Source: Thecaphora thlaspeos (Eukaryota > Basidiomycota > Ustilaginomycetes > Urocystidales > Glomosporiaceae). Taken from it: a stretch of DNA of 64,000 bases. The number at the start of each line of letters is the position of its first letter. Position 1 is the first letter of the stretch. The DNA lies in assembly GCA_900291925.1 (NCBI GenBank), contig UWYS01000008.1, positions 620,001-684,000 on the forward strand. Reading direction: 5' to 3'. Under the pieces are notes generated by a model. The model saw nothing but the letters and a program-made list of their open reading frames with translations, did no database searches and was not told where the DNA came from. Positions 45,572 to 58,114 of this stretch are shown one piece after another. A program made the translations under genes and the position numbers.

Positions 45572-45778
45572 TTACTCTCCTCCACCTAGCCTCCCCTCTC
45601 CCGCCCCCTTGCAGCACATAGCTCTCCCACTTGTAGTCTCTTCTCTCCTAAGCCTGTATACCACACAACGTAGCCCGCCTACGACCCAGATATTTACGTA
45701 TCTCTCAGGGGAACCATTACTTCATGTTTTCCGAATTAGAATTCCTCGTCATCCTACAGTCGTGCTACAACTGCCACC

Positions 45779-47663
45779 CTAGACAGACAATGCACCGAAA
45801 CCTCTCAGCATCTCGTCGATGCGTCTGCTCGATCCCTGTGCGGCCTTGGACAGCTGTCTGTATCCGAAAAAGTCTGCGAGCGGATCCACGTGTCGCTTGG
45901 CCAGCGGACCACAGAGGTAGCCGTTCTCGCCCAGCCAGTCGGTCATGGCGGGGACGCTGTTGAAGCTGTTAAAGTGGATCGCCTCGGTGCGGTTCTCGAA
46001 GCTCGACTCCAGCATATAGGCCAGGTGTCGGCTGCGCAGATGCGGAAGGAAAGAGTCGACGGTCTCGGTCAGCCAGGGGCGTGCGGGTGATGCGGTGGCG
46101 TGCGTGGGAGAGGAACTCACTGGGTCAAAGCGGTGTGTAGGCTCCAGTTGGTGGCCAGCGTCGTGAAGAGTGAGACGGCCTCGGCGGGCGTCTTGTCGTA
46201 GCCCGCGAACAGCGCCTGGGTTTGCGCCATAGGGGAAATATGTCCGAAAGGAGAGCGGGTATGCAGGGCCGTCAGTCGTCAGCCGTCAGCGGTCACTACG
46301 AGCCGTGTCGGGTCAGCCTAGGACGACCTCGGTGGCTTTTTGACCCAAGCACTCACCGGATTCGCCAGCAGGCCTCTGGCGCTCATTGCGCCACTCGCAC
46401 CCGTGTGCTTCCTCCATTCGACCGCCTCTTCCAGCGTCCACACATCGCCGTTCGCTACGCACGGCACCAGACCGCCGCTTCCGCCGTCTGCGAATTGCGC
46501 GGCCGCCCCGCCTTTCGACCCCCACGAGGTGCGGAAGCCGCACGCATTGGCAGCGTCGACGGCGAAGCGTATCGAGTCGAGGTTGACCGGGTGCGACGAG
46601 GCTTGGTGCCGCGTCCGGCCGTGGATGGTCAGGATCGAGGCTCCGGCGTGAAGGGCGGTTCTGACGAGCTGGTCGGTCAACCTTGTACGAGCAAGGGTCG
46701 GTGAGAGGCGTAGAGGCGGAGGTAATACGATTTGGGGGGAGGGTCAGCCCATCGACCGTGCGTTGGTTGGCACGTTGGTTCGAAAAAGGAAGGCAGGACA
46801 AGGGGCGGAGAGTGGATGGATACCCACTGCAAGTCATCATCGACCCGGATCTTGACGCTGACGCAAAAGTCATCGCCCAGCCTCGCCTTGACCGCTCTGA
46901 CCATGTCACTGACGATCTCCGGCTTTCGGAGCAGGAAGCACCCTAGCTGCTCGTCGTACGCCCACTGCTGCGGACTGTCGGCATCAGATGGAGGAGGGAT
47001 CCGAAAGGGTTCGTCGACATCAGCCCGTAAGTCCAGAGACAGAAAGACGTGTCGAGAGAAGCGGGCCAAGAGGACTTACCATCCGCAGTTGAGATCGACA
47101 CCATCTACGGCGTTTGCCACCAGCTCGCACGCATCTGCAAGCGGCTTCGGAGTGCTGGAGGCGAACTGCGTCACCAGCGCTCCTCGCACTCGCACCCTCT
47201 TCCTGCTCCGCTTGGCCTGCTCCGCCGCCTCCTCTCGATCGTGCTCGCCGTGGGTTGTGTCGCTGTTGTGCTCCGCCTCCTTTCCTTCGGCCTTTCTCTG
47301 GTTGTATATGAGGCGCTGTGCGCTGGCGCTGGACTCCTTGACGCCCGGCGTAAGGTCGTACGTGCCCCTTTCCCACCGGTTGGTCGTCATCTCTGCATCG
47401 CGTGCTCCCTGGCTACGACTGAACTCCTTGGCGAGAATCATGGGGGTAAAGTTGATGTGCGTGTCGTAGCGCGAAACCAAAGCTCGGAAGGGGAGCTTCG
47501 AATACCGCACCATTGGAGCGCAAACGTTGAGGCCAGGGAAGGCGGTGAGCAGCTGGTGGGGAGCTAGGACGAGCGCGTCGGGGTCATAGCTGGGCGTGCT
47601 GGGTCCCGCTTCGACCTGTCCATCGCCGTACAGAGCGAAGTCTGAGCCCTGCGAGATGGTCAT
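45779..47663 (-). CDS. DUS4: tRNA-dihydrouridine(20a/20b) synthase Dus4
   Basis: Exons on the minus strand: 47663-47080, 46974-46828, 46681-46357, 46215-46121, 46031-45779; 467 residues. Flavoenzyme reducing uridines in the tRNA D loop. Features in order: 'VCAPMVRYSKLPFRALVSRY' (FMN-binding start of the TIM barrel), 'VDLNCGCPQQWA' with the catalytic Cys195, 'VSVKIRVDDDLQ', 'ILTIHGRTRHQ', 'PCVANGDVWTLEEA', 'MSARGLLANP', then the C-terminal helical domain. An insert of Glu/Lys/Arg-rich sequence (about residues 125-165) is not typical. The codon of the catalytic cysteine (TG|T) is split by intron 1. The exon 3 acceptor is an AAG, chosen because it keeps the frame. ATG 47663 fits; upstream in-frame sequence is repetitive (GTC)n. 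Confidence 0.93.
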
Positions 47664-50600
47664 GTTGAGCGCTCGGTCGATCAGTCCGTCGGTCGGTGGT
47701 CGTCGTCGTCGTCGTCGTTGTTGGATGTTTGTCTTGGAACGGAATTGTTGCCAGAGGGGAGGGGTTAAGCCAAGTGAGTTTCCAGTGTATGTGTACGAAG
47801 CTGGCCAAAAATCCGGAGAGAAATTGCAAGCCAAAAGGAAAACCCCGGCTCCCGAGAGGAAGGACTCGACCATAATCAGGGTGCAGGTAGCTTTCCCTTT
47901 CGTGCGGGAGTGCCCTTCCTTGCCCGTTGCACAACTAAAGGTCGGCAGAGGAGATGATGCCGGATGGCGCAGTCAGCGGCCAATGGCAGTGCAATACCTA
48001 CTAGACTACTCTGTATTCTGTTCATCGACCGTTGTCAACCGATCATCCACCTACACTCGCAGGCATCTCCTGATCGTTGTAGGCTCGTCTTTGGCGGTGA
48101 CTCCGTTTCGCTATCATCCGTCCATTTCTCTGCGCATCGACGTCTGAGGCGACCGGTCTGGACTGCGGCGGTGCTGGGCCGAAGCCTTGGTTCCGATTCT
48201 GTCGCCTACGCGAGGCGGAGGAAGAGGCAGGCGAGGGGCGCGCCTTCCCGAACCTTCACGCAAACATCACGCTCGTGCCTGCCAAGCTGTGCCTGCCTGT
48301 CCACCAGCCTCCAAGCCGGCCCTTTCCCCCATACGACGTGCTCACACCTTGGACACGGCTCGGACGCCAAAAGACGCCACAGTCGAGCGTCGTCCTCGTC
48401 TTCGCTTCGCTCGCTGACCCCACCTGCTGCGAACGTCGTTGGCTGTTCATCCTCGGCCTTGCACCCAGATGGTGCCCTGACTTGAATCGTTCAAGGAATT
48501 TCCGGAACGGACGGCGATTCCGGTCAGAAGCGCATATAGCCGTCCTCGGCCAGCAAAGCACGAGCGATGCCAGGCAGCGCACGGCTCGCAGGGGCCCTAT
48601 TTGATCCATGACCGCGCGTGCTGCCGAGGTGATCATATCGCTGCTACAAACGTGCGACGGAGCTTCCAGAAAAGACGACATGATATCGGGAAGCCCGTCG
48701 GACATCTGCCGGCTGTTGTTCGCGCGTGCTCGTCCCCTTACCCGACTGGGAAACAAGAAATGGATCGGACATATGCCGTGAAGTTACGATCGAGCTTACT
48801 GACGTCGCTTCTGCGAAGAGGACGGCGCAGAGGCGAGGATGAGGAACATGCAACGGCCCGAGCCGGTGTGTCTCACCCTTGCGCCGACCAAGAGGCAGCT
48901 GAGGTCGTATCTCGAACAGGAGCGACAACGAGCGCTGTGAAGCCAGCAAGCTTCGCCGGGCAAGGCAAACACAAGCAAGTCTCACAGAAGAGCACGCAAC
49001 GAGGGAGAGCGGGGCCTGGCGAGGGGAGCACGTACCAGGTCGTTTGATAGCGTCACCTTTTCGTAAGAAGTACGCTGTCGAGACTCTGCCTACTGAGTGC
49101 TGCTGCAAGGGTCTTTGTATGAGGTCAGCACCGGCTGGCCTCCGCATCGCGCTCACGGCGGGGCAGCGGAGATGCTGGCTACGCCCCTACCGGCCATGCT
49201 GGGGCACTGCTGTCTAAGTCACAATCCCTAGTCCTCTCCGTGCGTCTTCGGAGCTGCCGATAGACCGAGATCATTCACACTCATGAGAGGGTCATATGAG
49301 GCTCAGATGGGTATCTGACCGGAGGCAAAGCCGGACACACAAACAGACTCTAGGACCTGGCTGGGGAGAATGGCGCCGAGGTCGTGGGGAACGAAGTCGA
49401 GTGCAGGCTTGCTCCAGTCTCCAACTCCAGACACCACGGAGTAGGAGCAGCCTGAAATTGACCACGATGATACCGAAGCCTGGAGGGTTTCTGCCGGATG
49501 TCGGTCCGCTCGGCCTTCTTGCTGAGCTGAGCTAAGCTGGAGTTGTCGGATCGAGTCGGGTTGGATCGAGTCGGGGTCTACGAGGTCTGGACCCCCTGCC
49601 CTCATTTCCAGAAGCTGGCATGACCAACTTTACGCGACAGCAGCGGACAAGAAATGAAAACGGGGTCCTTCAGCTCTGTCAAGCGCTGGACCAAGCCTGC
49701 ATGCATCACCACGTACCGCCATAAGGAAGCCAATACGCGGCCAAAAATGCTCTATCTTGATGTAAAGCGCTAGCCTAGCCTGTCGTTGTTTGCAACCCTT
49801 TTCGAACCCGTCTCTCTGAAGTGTGGCGAGCATGTTCATCTACGCTCTCGGGCTGGGTAAGTAGCCGCGAGGGTCAGGACGACAGGCTCAGGCGTTCCAC
49901 AACCTAGGCCTCCCATCACGGCGTCCGAGAGCGACAGCTGGCGAAAGGTTCGCGTCGCCACGTGAGAGCACCGACAGCCAGCCAAGGCCAGGTTGGTCTC
50001 GCCAGCTCATCTCTGCCTCAGCAGCAAAGTCATCAGCCTGCTGACAGAGCACCGCGCTGGAGGGGATCACAGCCTCAGTAGAGCAAAGTGTGGGACAGCG
50101 ACCGCCTCAGATGATGGCCCTCAAGCCTCGTTCTCCTCCTGGTTGACCTCCCTGCGATGCTCTCGTCACTGCCCTTGATAGCCGAGGCTGGACACTCTAT
50201 CATCAAGACGTCCGCTTTACGATGGCAAGGCCAGCATACCGTAGCATCACGCCCTGGAAATGTAGCCGAGCTTTGGACAGCCTGTCACACCCAGATAACG
50301 AAGAGTAACTGCTTGCTGCTTTTTTCGTTCCTGTCGTGGCCTCACAGACATCAAGGATGTTATATTATTTTAGCCTTCTAGATGATCGTCTTTGACGCTT
50401 GCACCCGGGACACTGGACCGTCTCTTGTAAGTACCTGTAGTCACTCCCTTTCACGACCACGTCGCTCAGCACTACCACCACTTTTTCGCGTGCGCTGCCG
50501 AAACACTCCGACCTTCTACGCTGTCCCACGCCGGTCAATGACTAGCTTGCTTCGTAGCGCCTGCCGTGCGACCTAAAAAACGTGAGCAACTACACCAAAG

Positions 50601-52256
50601 CAGGCAGGGGGTACCGTGACCTTCAACGCATGGACGGGTTCTTTGTGTCGTTTTCACGAACGCCCTCTCGTCCTCAGAAGAGAAGTACTAGTCGGATCGA
50701 TGAGACCTAGCTAGCGTAGCCTTTTGCATACGTGCCACAGGTCGATCTTGCCGATCTGCATCCCGGCCACCCTGCGTGCTACTCGACAGTATATTATATT
50801 CGTCTCGGTATCGTTGGACTGCCACCCGCTCTGGCAGGGCGAGGACGACCATTCTGCCACCTACACACACTTGTTCTCAAAGGGGAGGCGGGGGAGGTCC
50901 ACGCTAGAGTGCAGCCTGTCAGTTTGACTCTGGCAAATCGCTGCCGAGGAATATTTGGGGCATGGCTGCCAAATGAGTGAAGGGAGCAGCGGTCAAACTT
51001 GGCGGGTCCCAGCTCGCAAGGGCATCAGGGAGCTATTACACGTACTTAAGACTCCTCGTGCTTGAGCATCCGAGAAAGGACAGGCCAGGGGAACTCAAGG
51101 GTTTTGCAGAGCGAAGGTCGACCGGATGTAACGCTGGATATTCGAGTCGCTTTCGGGGCGGCCCACTTTGATCGAGCGCAGTCGTGCAAGCCGTACACCA
51201 TTCCGAGGTGCAAAGAGAGCGAACGAGGGACGGCGTAGAAGCTCCTCCTCTCGGCCTGTCAACGGAGGGCAGAAGGGCGTTCCGCGGCCCCCCCGCAGGT
51301 AGGAGACTATCACACGTACGATGAGGCTGTTGAGGCCGGATTTTCCCGGCGTCGGAGGCGGTGCCCCTTGGCCTGATGCTGGCGGCCGTCAGGAGAGGTC
51401 AGGCGCGGCCAGGATCGGTTGACGCAAGGCAAGCGAGTAGAGAGTAAGATGCCATAGTGTGCGGCGGCCACCTCCGTGCCCTGCCCTGCGCTGGTCTGTG
51501 CTGAGTTTGCCCTCTGCCTTGGCTGGAGAGAGGGCGCTCCTGTTCTGCAGTGCCCGTGCCCGTGCCCGTGCCCGTGCCACCTTCGCCTCGCTGCTCGCTG
51601 CTCGCTGCTCGCTGCTCGCCCTGCCAGAGCCTGGCCAAGCTCTGTCTCCACTTGCTCCCTCCCTTTCCGTCCGGGCTGTAGATTAGAGGTCGCACTCGTG
51701 ACTGTTTTGCCCCTCGCGAACTGTTGCCTTCTCTTGCCGGTGCCAGCTAAATATCGCCCGACTGCCAACCTCGTATCGCTACCAGGCGCATCGATGCAAG
51801 ATTCCCTGGCAGCCTCCTTCCCCCTCTTAAGCCCTTCGACTTTCCCGATTTCCCCTTTCCATCCCCTTCATCGTCCCCCGTTCCGCTCCCTTCTCAGCGA
51901 CACCACCATCTCATCGATCACCCCTTGGCATCTCGTGCATCTTTCACGCTGCCTTTTTCCTGCGTCATCCATCCCTCTTCCTTAACCTGGCTTACGACAC
52001 CCCCTCAGCCTTGCTCGCTCGCACCAGGCCCAGATCTCCCCGGCCATCAGCCAGCCATTGGATTGCCCGCTTAGAACGACGCAGGACCGGTATTGACAAC
52101 AATCAACCGCTCCGTCCCATTTCTTTGCGCCACGCACGCGTTGCCGCGTGCATACATCCACCGCCTATCGTCCGACCTGCCATCGCTGTACTATATCGCG
52201 TCTCGAACCGTCCGTCGATCTCGACAGCTTCTCAGCCCGAACGCCATCAAAGCATC
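47664..52256. other. 4.6-kb gene-poor interval upstream of the Zn2Cys6 gene
   Basis: Intergenic DNA with no supported gene on either strand; ORFs of 100-170 codons here have no family features and overlap. It contains (GTC)n at 47700-47718, TGCCCG repeats at 51551-51578 and CTCGCTG repeats at 51587-51619. The final ~500 nt are C/T-rich and probably the transcription start and long leader of the transcription-factor gene. Confidence 0.5.
51551..51619. repeat. Two adjacent simple repeats, (TGCCCG)n and (CTCGCTG)n
   Basis: Hexamer unit repeated about 4.5 times at 51551-51578, heptamer unit about 4.5 times at 51587-51619, in non-coding DNA. Confidence 0.85.
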
Positions 52257-54233
52257 ATGTGGAACTCGCGCACCGGCCAGCCCCTCATCCGGGCCACCAG
52301 CCAGGACTCGACCACCAGCAGCCAAGGGACCATCTACAACGGCGACATCCGCCACGTCGTCTACCCGGAAGGCGCTGGTCAGCCCAACGCCCAAAGTCAC
52401 CTCGAACACATCACGCACCCTTTCCAGTACCTACAAGCTCCCACCGGCAGCTCGCCCGACATTCCCATGGCTGCCCTGCACACCCAGCCTAGCAGCATCC
52501 ACCAAGGCCAGGTCCACGGGGGCTATATGATCTTCAACCTCAACACGCCCGCGGTCCAAGCCTCCGCATCGTCGGCGCCATCCGATTTAGTCCACCGGAA
52601 GGGCCAGATGCAGACGTCGCAGTCCAACCTCTTCCAACACCAAGACTACCCACAGTCCGGACTGTCGAGCCAGCAGTCGTTGTTCTCCGGACAGCGGCGC
52701 GCCCGGTCGGCATCTCAGAAGCCGTCGCCCGGTCTGGTACAGACGGCGCTCCGGAAGAAGATCAATCGCATCAAGGTCGCATGCAACAAGTGCCGGGCGA
52801 AGTGAGTCGTCGCGAACCCTCTTTCCTCCCAACGTTGTCCCGTCCCATCCCGTCCCGACCCGACGCGGCCTTCCGACGTCGTCACGGGTAGCCAATGCTG
52901 AAAAATCTCCCCGACTTCTCTTGCCCTCTCCCCCCCAACCCCCCATCTTTTCTTCTCTTTGTCTCACTCGCCACCACCCCTAAGGAAAACCAAGTGCTCC
53001 GGTCACAAGCCGTGTCTGCCTTGCTCGCACATCAATCACCCCTGCGAGTACACCCCCATTACCGCAGAGGAGAACGCAAGACTGAGGGAGCGGAAGCGGA
53101 CGTCCCGCGAGAGCAAGAAGAAGGAGGATGCTGTTGCCGACGCAGCAGCCAAGAACCATGCCCTTATTTGTGCTAACGCCCAGAAAAACGGCGAGATGCC
53201 GACGACTACCTCGGCCGACGGCATCATTCCGGTCTTTCTTCGCGCGTCTCACACCGACGGCGTCCCCGCAACTCCAGCGGTGGACTTGGTAGAGGTGATG
53301 CCCAAGGCCAACCTATGCTCGGCCAGAACCGTCGCGACAACTACATCTCCGGCCGACCAGAGGGGGCCGTACGAGCCGACGTCCATGCCGAAGCTCGCGC
53401 GGCTTAGCCACGAACTGCTCGGAGTCGAGACGAGCCAGCGAGGTGCCGCGGTCCCGTCCCCCGTCATGACGGAAGACCTGTCGCCGCATCTCACCAACGC
53501 TACAACCGAGCACAGCCCCTCGAGCGGGTCTTTGTTCAGCCCGTCGGGTTCGAACCAGCCGCAGCCGGTCGCGTTCGATTTACAGCAGGCCGACTATCGG
53601 GATGTGGCCCAGCAGCCCTTCACCATGCAGCGCTCCCTCTTATGGGGCCTGTCGGGCCCGTTGGGCCCGTTAGCGGAGGAGAGCCCTCACCAGTTGTACC
53701 AACACCCCGGGGGATCGATCCAGGGAAGCCCCTTCGTCACTCCCCTCCTCGGCTTCGCCGAAGGCACGCGGCTCGGCCAAAGGCTGTATGAGGCGGAGCC
53801 GAGGTCAAACCCCTCGGCGCTGGCCTATGGCGAGCAAAAGGGCTCCTACCCGCCCGGTGGCGCATACTTTCACACTGCGTTCGGCTACGCTCAGGCAAAC
53901 GATCAGAACAGTGACGTTGAGGAGGTGGTAGCGAGAAGGATACCTTCGTCAGCTTCCGGACCTAGCGGCGGCATGATCAACGCGACCCGCGACGATGTGG
54001 GCCCTTTTCGAGCGAACGACAGGTCCCTGTCCGACTTCGTGTTGGGACATGGGGAAGAAGGCAACGAGGCCGGACGAAGGGACATCGCGCAGACGGCGAT
54101 GGGTCCGAATCGGCCCCAGCAGCCTCAATACCACCCCTACCCCAACCAACGACCTCAAAGGGCCAGTACGGGCGTCAAGCCGCGCGGTAACCAACTCTAC
54201 GATGCGACACTAGCGTGTCACCAGCATGTCTAA
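52257..54233 (+). CDS. Zn2Cys6 fungal transcription factor
   Basis: Exons 52257-52801 and 52985-54233; 597 residues. The zinc cluster reads CNKCRAKKTKC then CLPCSHINHPC, that is C-x2-C-x6-C...C-x2-C-x6-C, at about residues 176-206, and is completed only after splicing of the intron (AA|G forms the Lys after CRA). Basic residues before it (RKKINRIKVA) and after it (LRERKRTSRESKKK) suit DNA contact and nuclear import. The rest is Gln/Ser/Pro-rich and disordered; no fungal-specific transcription factor middle domain is visible. The cluster lying ~175 residues from the N-terminus instead of at the very start is mildly unusual. Target genes cannot be inferred. Confidence 0.9.
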
Positions 54234-55708
54234 GCGAGACGACCTTCATCGCGATCCCTCCTTTGCAAGGTTGCCTCAACCATTTCAGCCCCGTCACCCT
54301 CGCCGTCGCTGCTGTCAACTCCGGCGCTGACACCGGTATCACTACGACCGTCCTCCGCATCGCACCTGTACCGTACTGCAAGGCGATATCGTCGTCCTCA
54401 TCGCCTATCCCCTTTGCCGTCCGTCGTATCGCGAACAAGCCAGCATCATGCGACCTCGCCCAAAAGTCGTCCGGCCAAGAACCGCCTTGCTACCGCCGCC
54501 TTTATCAAGAAGCCTTCGGCCCCATTGGCCAACAAGACCCGCATCTTCCACGTCCGCAGCCTTTGGCGTCGGTACACCCTCCCCTCTAGCATCTCGCGGG
54601 AAAAACCTACATCGGGCGAAAGATGGCCGATCCGGACCCCTTCTTTATTTGATCATGAGGCGGAACGAGGACTCGCACTGCATCATACATACACGCACGT
54701 AGCCGCGCCTCCTCAACCCTGCCGGCGTCGACACACTCCAGGAAAGCAAGATGGACCGCACCTCTCTTGTCGGATCTGTCCACCCGCTGTCGCGGTTCCC
54801 CGATCTCTTGTTCCCAGTCTCGTCGCCCCGTGAAGCTTCTTTAACGCCTCTACGACTTGCTCCTCTAGGAGGGGGTAGTACGTAGGGGGACCACAAAAAA
54901 TGGAAACCAACGGCAAATACACGGTATCCTCACCCCATTTTTCTCTCCCCTGAAGAGGTACCCAACAGCACGATCCGGTCGCAGCGCCCCGTTCTCGTTT
55001 CGAGTATTGACTTGACCAGTCTTTGTCTTTTCTCGCCTGCGTTTCGTCCATCCGTCTTCCCTGCGATCTTCATCGTATCTGACAAGACTGCACACTCCAA
55101 TGTACTTGTACGTCTGCACATACGTTCCAGTAGCAACATCATCCGTTCCACCAATCCGAAGCTGTGACCGCGAGAAAACCTAGCAGCAGGATACTGTATC
55201 GCCAAGGTAGATGAGGACGCTACCTTACGACACACCGTCGAGCGATTGATATACGGCGTGACTTTCTCATGCTTCCTCCGTCCTTTCACAGCAGGAGACG
55301 GCAGAATCTCGATTCTCCCTTTCCTTTGTCCGATCTCGAGCAAATGAGACTGAAAATGCTCAACCCGATCGATCGACGTATATAGAGGCAAAAGCACGCA
55401 CAAAGACTCGTCAATAACCGTCCGTACGGACGGCGTCAACGGGCATGCCAACGCGACAGGTCGGACCGAGTACACAGTCCGTCGAAATGGAGTTTGTATG
55501 CTTTGTTGCTTTGTTTTGATTTTCTCAATTGTCGGGCATCAAGAAAAAAAAGTGAGAACGAAAAAGAAGAGGGTGATAATGTGGCAAAGAGGATTCGGGG
55601 AGGAAGAAAGGGGGAAGAAGAGGGTGACAGAACAGGTGGAGAGGCCAATGGATCGGCCAGACGACCAAAGCAAGGGATATCGGAGGGACGCGTGATCGTC
55701 ATCCGCAT
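54234..55708. other. Convergent intergenic region (transcription factor / eIF5A 3' ends)
   Basis: 1.47 kb with no supported gene. It includes a perfect 16-nt palindrome CCGTCCGTACGGACGG at 55418-55433 and an A/G-rich run near 55540-55620. Confidence 0.45.
55418..55433. repeat. Perfect 16-nt palindrome
   Basis: CCGTCCGTACGGACGG is identical to its reverse complement; single copy in the window, in a 3'-3' intergenic region. Confidence 0.8.
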
Positions 55709-56884
55709 TTACTTGGCGGCGGGGGCGTCTTTGAAGCCGAGGCAGTGCTCCTCACCCATGGCCGAGACGATGGTGACCATGAGGTCCTTGCCGTCGTCGA
55801 AGCCGGCCTGGATCTGCTCGCCGAGCTCGCCCTCGGGGACCTTGACGTCGTCCTTGGTCTCGCCATCGTTGTTCATCAGGTTGAGGAAACCGTCGTCTGT
55901 GTAGATGGAGAGAGAGGGAAGGCGTGCCAAGATGAAACGGAGTGTCAGTGAGCCCGCCTTCATCAGCATCGCAAAGTGAGGATCTGGAGAAGAAACGGCC
56001 TCGCCACGCTATGACAGCTCGACGGTGCTGTGTGCCGGTCCGGGCCTGGCGGCGGAGTGCCGACCACGCAATGTCGAGACCTTTGTTCGTCCCGCCGATC
56101 GCGACAAGACAATGCGCCGGAGGATACTCACCAATGTTGATGAGCTGGTACTCGTTACGGGTAACGTTGGGGACGTCCATGTTGTGGGTCGAGGGCGAGA
56201 TGTCTTCGTACTTCTTCTGGGTGAAGATGTCGGTGGCGACGAGGTGGACCTTAGCGTGGCCGTGCTTGCCGGTCTTCGAGGTCGACATGTCGATGATCTG
56301 GAGTGGGTCGAGGTGGAATAGAGACAAGAACAGCGAGAAACAGGTCGTCAGCGCGGGATGATCCCTTGATCCGCCTACGATTGCTCATGTTGCGACCTTG
56401 GTCCGTCCGCCGGTGCCTAAGCATCAGCCAGCCTCCGCACGTCCTATCGACCTAGTGCTCTCCCTTCATTTCTTCGGTTTTCGAAGCCACCGCCAAAGCT
56501 GATGAAATTCACCTTGCAGGGACGGCTCTTGATGACAACGTGGCCGTTCTTGCGCAGAGCAGAACACTGCATGGGGAAGGTCAGCGAGGCGCCGGCGTGG
56601 GCAGTCTCGAAATTGACATTGTGGGCCTCGTCGTCGGATGCGGACTGGTGTGTGAGTACGTGGCAGACAGAAGGAGAAGAGGGTGTGATACAGGCGCCGG
56701 GAGACGAGGTCAACCAAAGATGGTCCTCCCGCCGACTGTGCCATGAGCCCCAGCCGCTCGCCGCCTCGCCTAGTTCCCCGTCTGGCCTCCTCTTGCGCGC
56801 ATAGGATGGCCTAGCTGGAAGAGGCGACCGGGTGTCGTGCGGCGCGTTGTGGCGGTGGCGAAGTCGGCGTATGCCACTCACCAT
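55709..56884 (-). CDS. TIF51: Translation factor eIF5A
   Basis: Exons on the minus strand: 56884-56882 (only ATG), 56644-56513, 56297-56132, 55896-55709; 162 residues. eIF5A carries hypusine and relieves stalled peptide-bond formation, notably at polyproline. The hypusination loop [14 protein letters not shown] places the modified lysine at Lys56. N-terminus [21 protein letters not shown], then '[17 protein letters not shown]', and the C-terminal OB fold ending GFKDAPAAK. The first intron follows directly after the start codon (ATG|GTGAGT), so exon 1 codes for one residue. Introns are 237, 215 and 235 nt. The gene is divergent from the Cbf1-like gene. Confidence 0.96.
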
Positions 56885-58114
56885 TCTGAATGGAGTTCTA
56901 AGGGGGAAGAAGGAGGATGAAGGTGGTGTACAGCAGGGGATATGGAGGTCGGGAGGGTGAGACGGAAGGAGAAACTTTTTCGAGATTTGCAATTGGGCGG
57001 ACGGCAGAGGCAGAGGCGGGCAAGAGAGAGAGAGAGCGCCAACCAGTCAGCCAGCGCCAGCCAAGGTGCCAGGCGACGAGCCCGCGTTCGACCAGCATTC
57101 GTGGGCGCCAGAGCGATTTGAATTGAAAATCGACTTCAACCAAAAGCGCGGCGAAAGGGCCAGGGTGGGCATGTCAGCACTCGCCACCTGCCTGCCCCGC
57201 GCCTGGCCACCCCTCTGCCTTTGCCCGTGCGCCTTCAAGGCTTGTATTGGAGACTACTACTCTGTCGCCTTTGATCGAGCGCGGATTTCAAAGTGGCACA
57301 GGCGTAAAAGCCTGGGGCCGGGCTGACTGCCGACCAGATCCTCCCTGCTTGTCGTGTGATGTGAAGCCGCAACGCCCTTCGCCGCTCTCTTGCGACTAAC
57401 CCTCGTTCCCTCTGCGCCTGTGTACAGTAGTCGACGACGCCTCCGGAGGGGGCCTACGGGGAGCTCAATCGGCTCGTCGAGTTACTGCGAACCTATGTAG
57501 CCGTGGGCTGTGCGTCGCATCTGCTTGCGAGGCGCCGAAGAGCTGCAGCTAACGGTCCGAAGGCCGTTCACCCCGCAGGGCTGCGGCAGCGCGGCGACGA
57601 CTGCCGTTCTCGCACGGCTCAGCGATCGGTCGTTCCCGTTCATTTTCCGATCACCCCTTACTCCAGGAGGGCCAGGCCGGAGCCCGGCGCCCCGGTTTGC
57701 CATAACGTGACCTCGAACCACCGCCTTGCCTCCCCCGTGACCACCTCTTTACCCCGTCGGGAGCTCCCGCGCGTCCAACACCTCCAACCCGCCGCCGCCG
57801 CCGCCGCCGCGCCAACGCGAAAGGGTGCAACACGTTCCAGCGTCTGTCTCGGAGCATCCCGGTCGACCTCGTCACCGTCGCCTCTCCTTCACTCTCCCGC
57901 CTGACTCGCAAACGACTTCGCGTTCGGCGTCGTCGTTGGCGGCGCCCGAGACCGTTGTCACCACCGACCTCGTTCGGCTGGTCCCGCGGCGTCACGCTTG
58001 CGCCACTACTTGGCCTCCGTCCTCGTCTGCTGTGTCGCGGTATCATCACAACGTCCCCTCTCTCCTCGGGTTAGCTGGAAGCTCGCGTGATTTCTCGGCC
58101 TCCAAAGCACCAAC
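56885..58114. promoter_or_regulatory. Divergent promoter region eIF5A / Cbf1-like
   Basis: 1.23 kb; no gene. GA-rich sequence (GAGAGAGAGAG near 57025) lies on the eIF5A side and CG-rich trinucleotide runs (CCG near 57790-57810) on the other. No exact CACGTG seen. Confidence 0.45.

Noticed and set aside
48601..49047. 148-codon ATG ORF in the 47.7-52.3 kb interval
   Set aside because: No family features, overlaps a similar antisense ORF, and codon use does not resemble neighbouring genes.
54930..55475. 181-codon minus-strand ORF in the convergent region
   Set aside because: Begins with GTG, no domain features, lies between two well-defined 3' ends.
55897..56131. CTGATGA followed by CTGA in eIF5A intron 3
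   Set aside because: Boxes are only about 15 nt apart, too close for a C/D snoRNA.
56298..56512. Possible C/D snoRNA in eIF5A intron 2 (CTGATGC ... CTGA)
   Set aside because: C box is off-consensus, no terminal stem and no antisense element I recognise.
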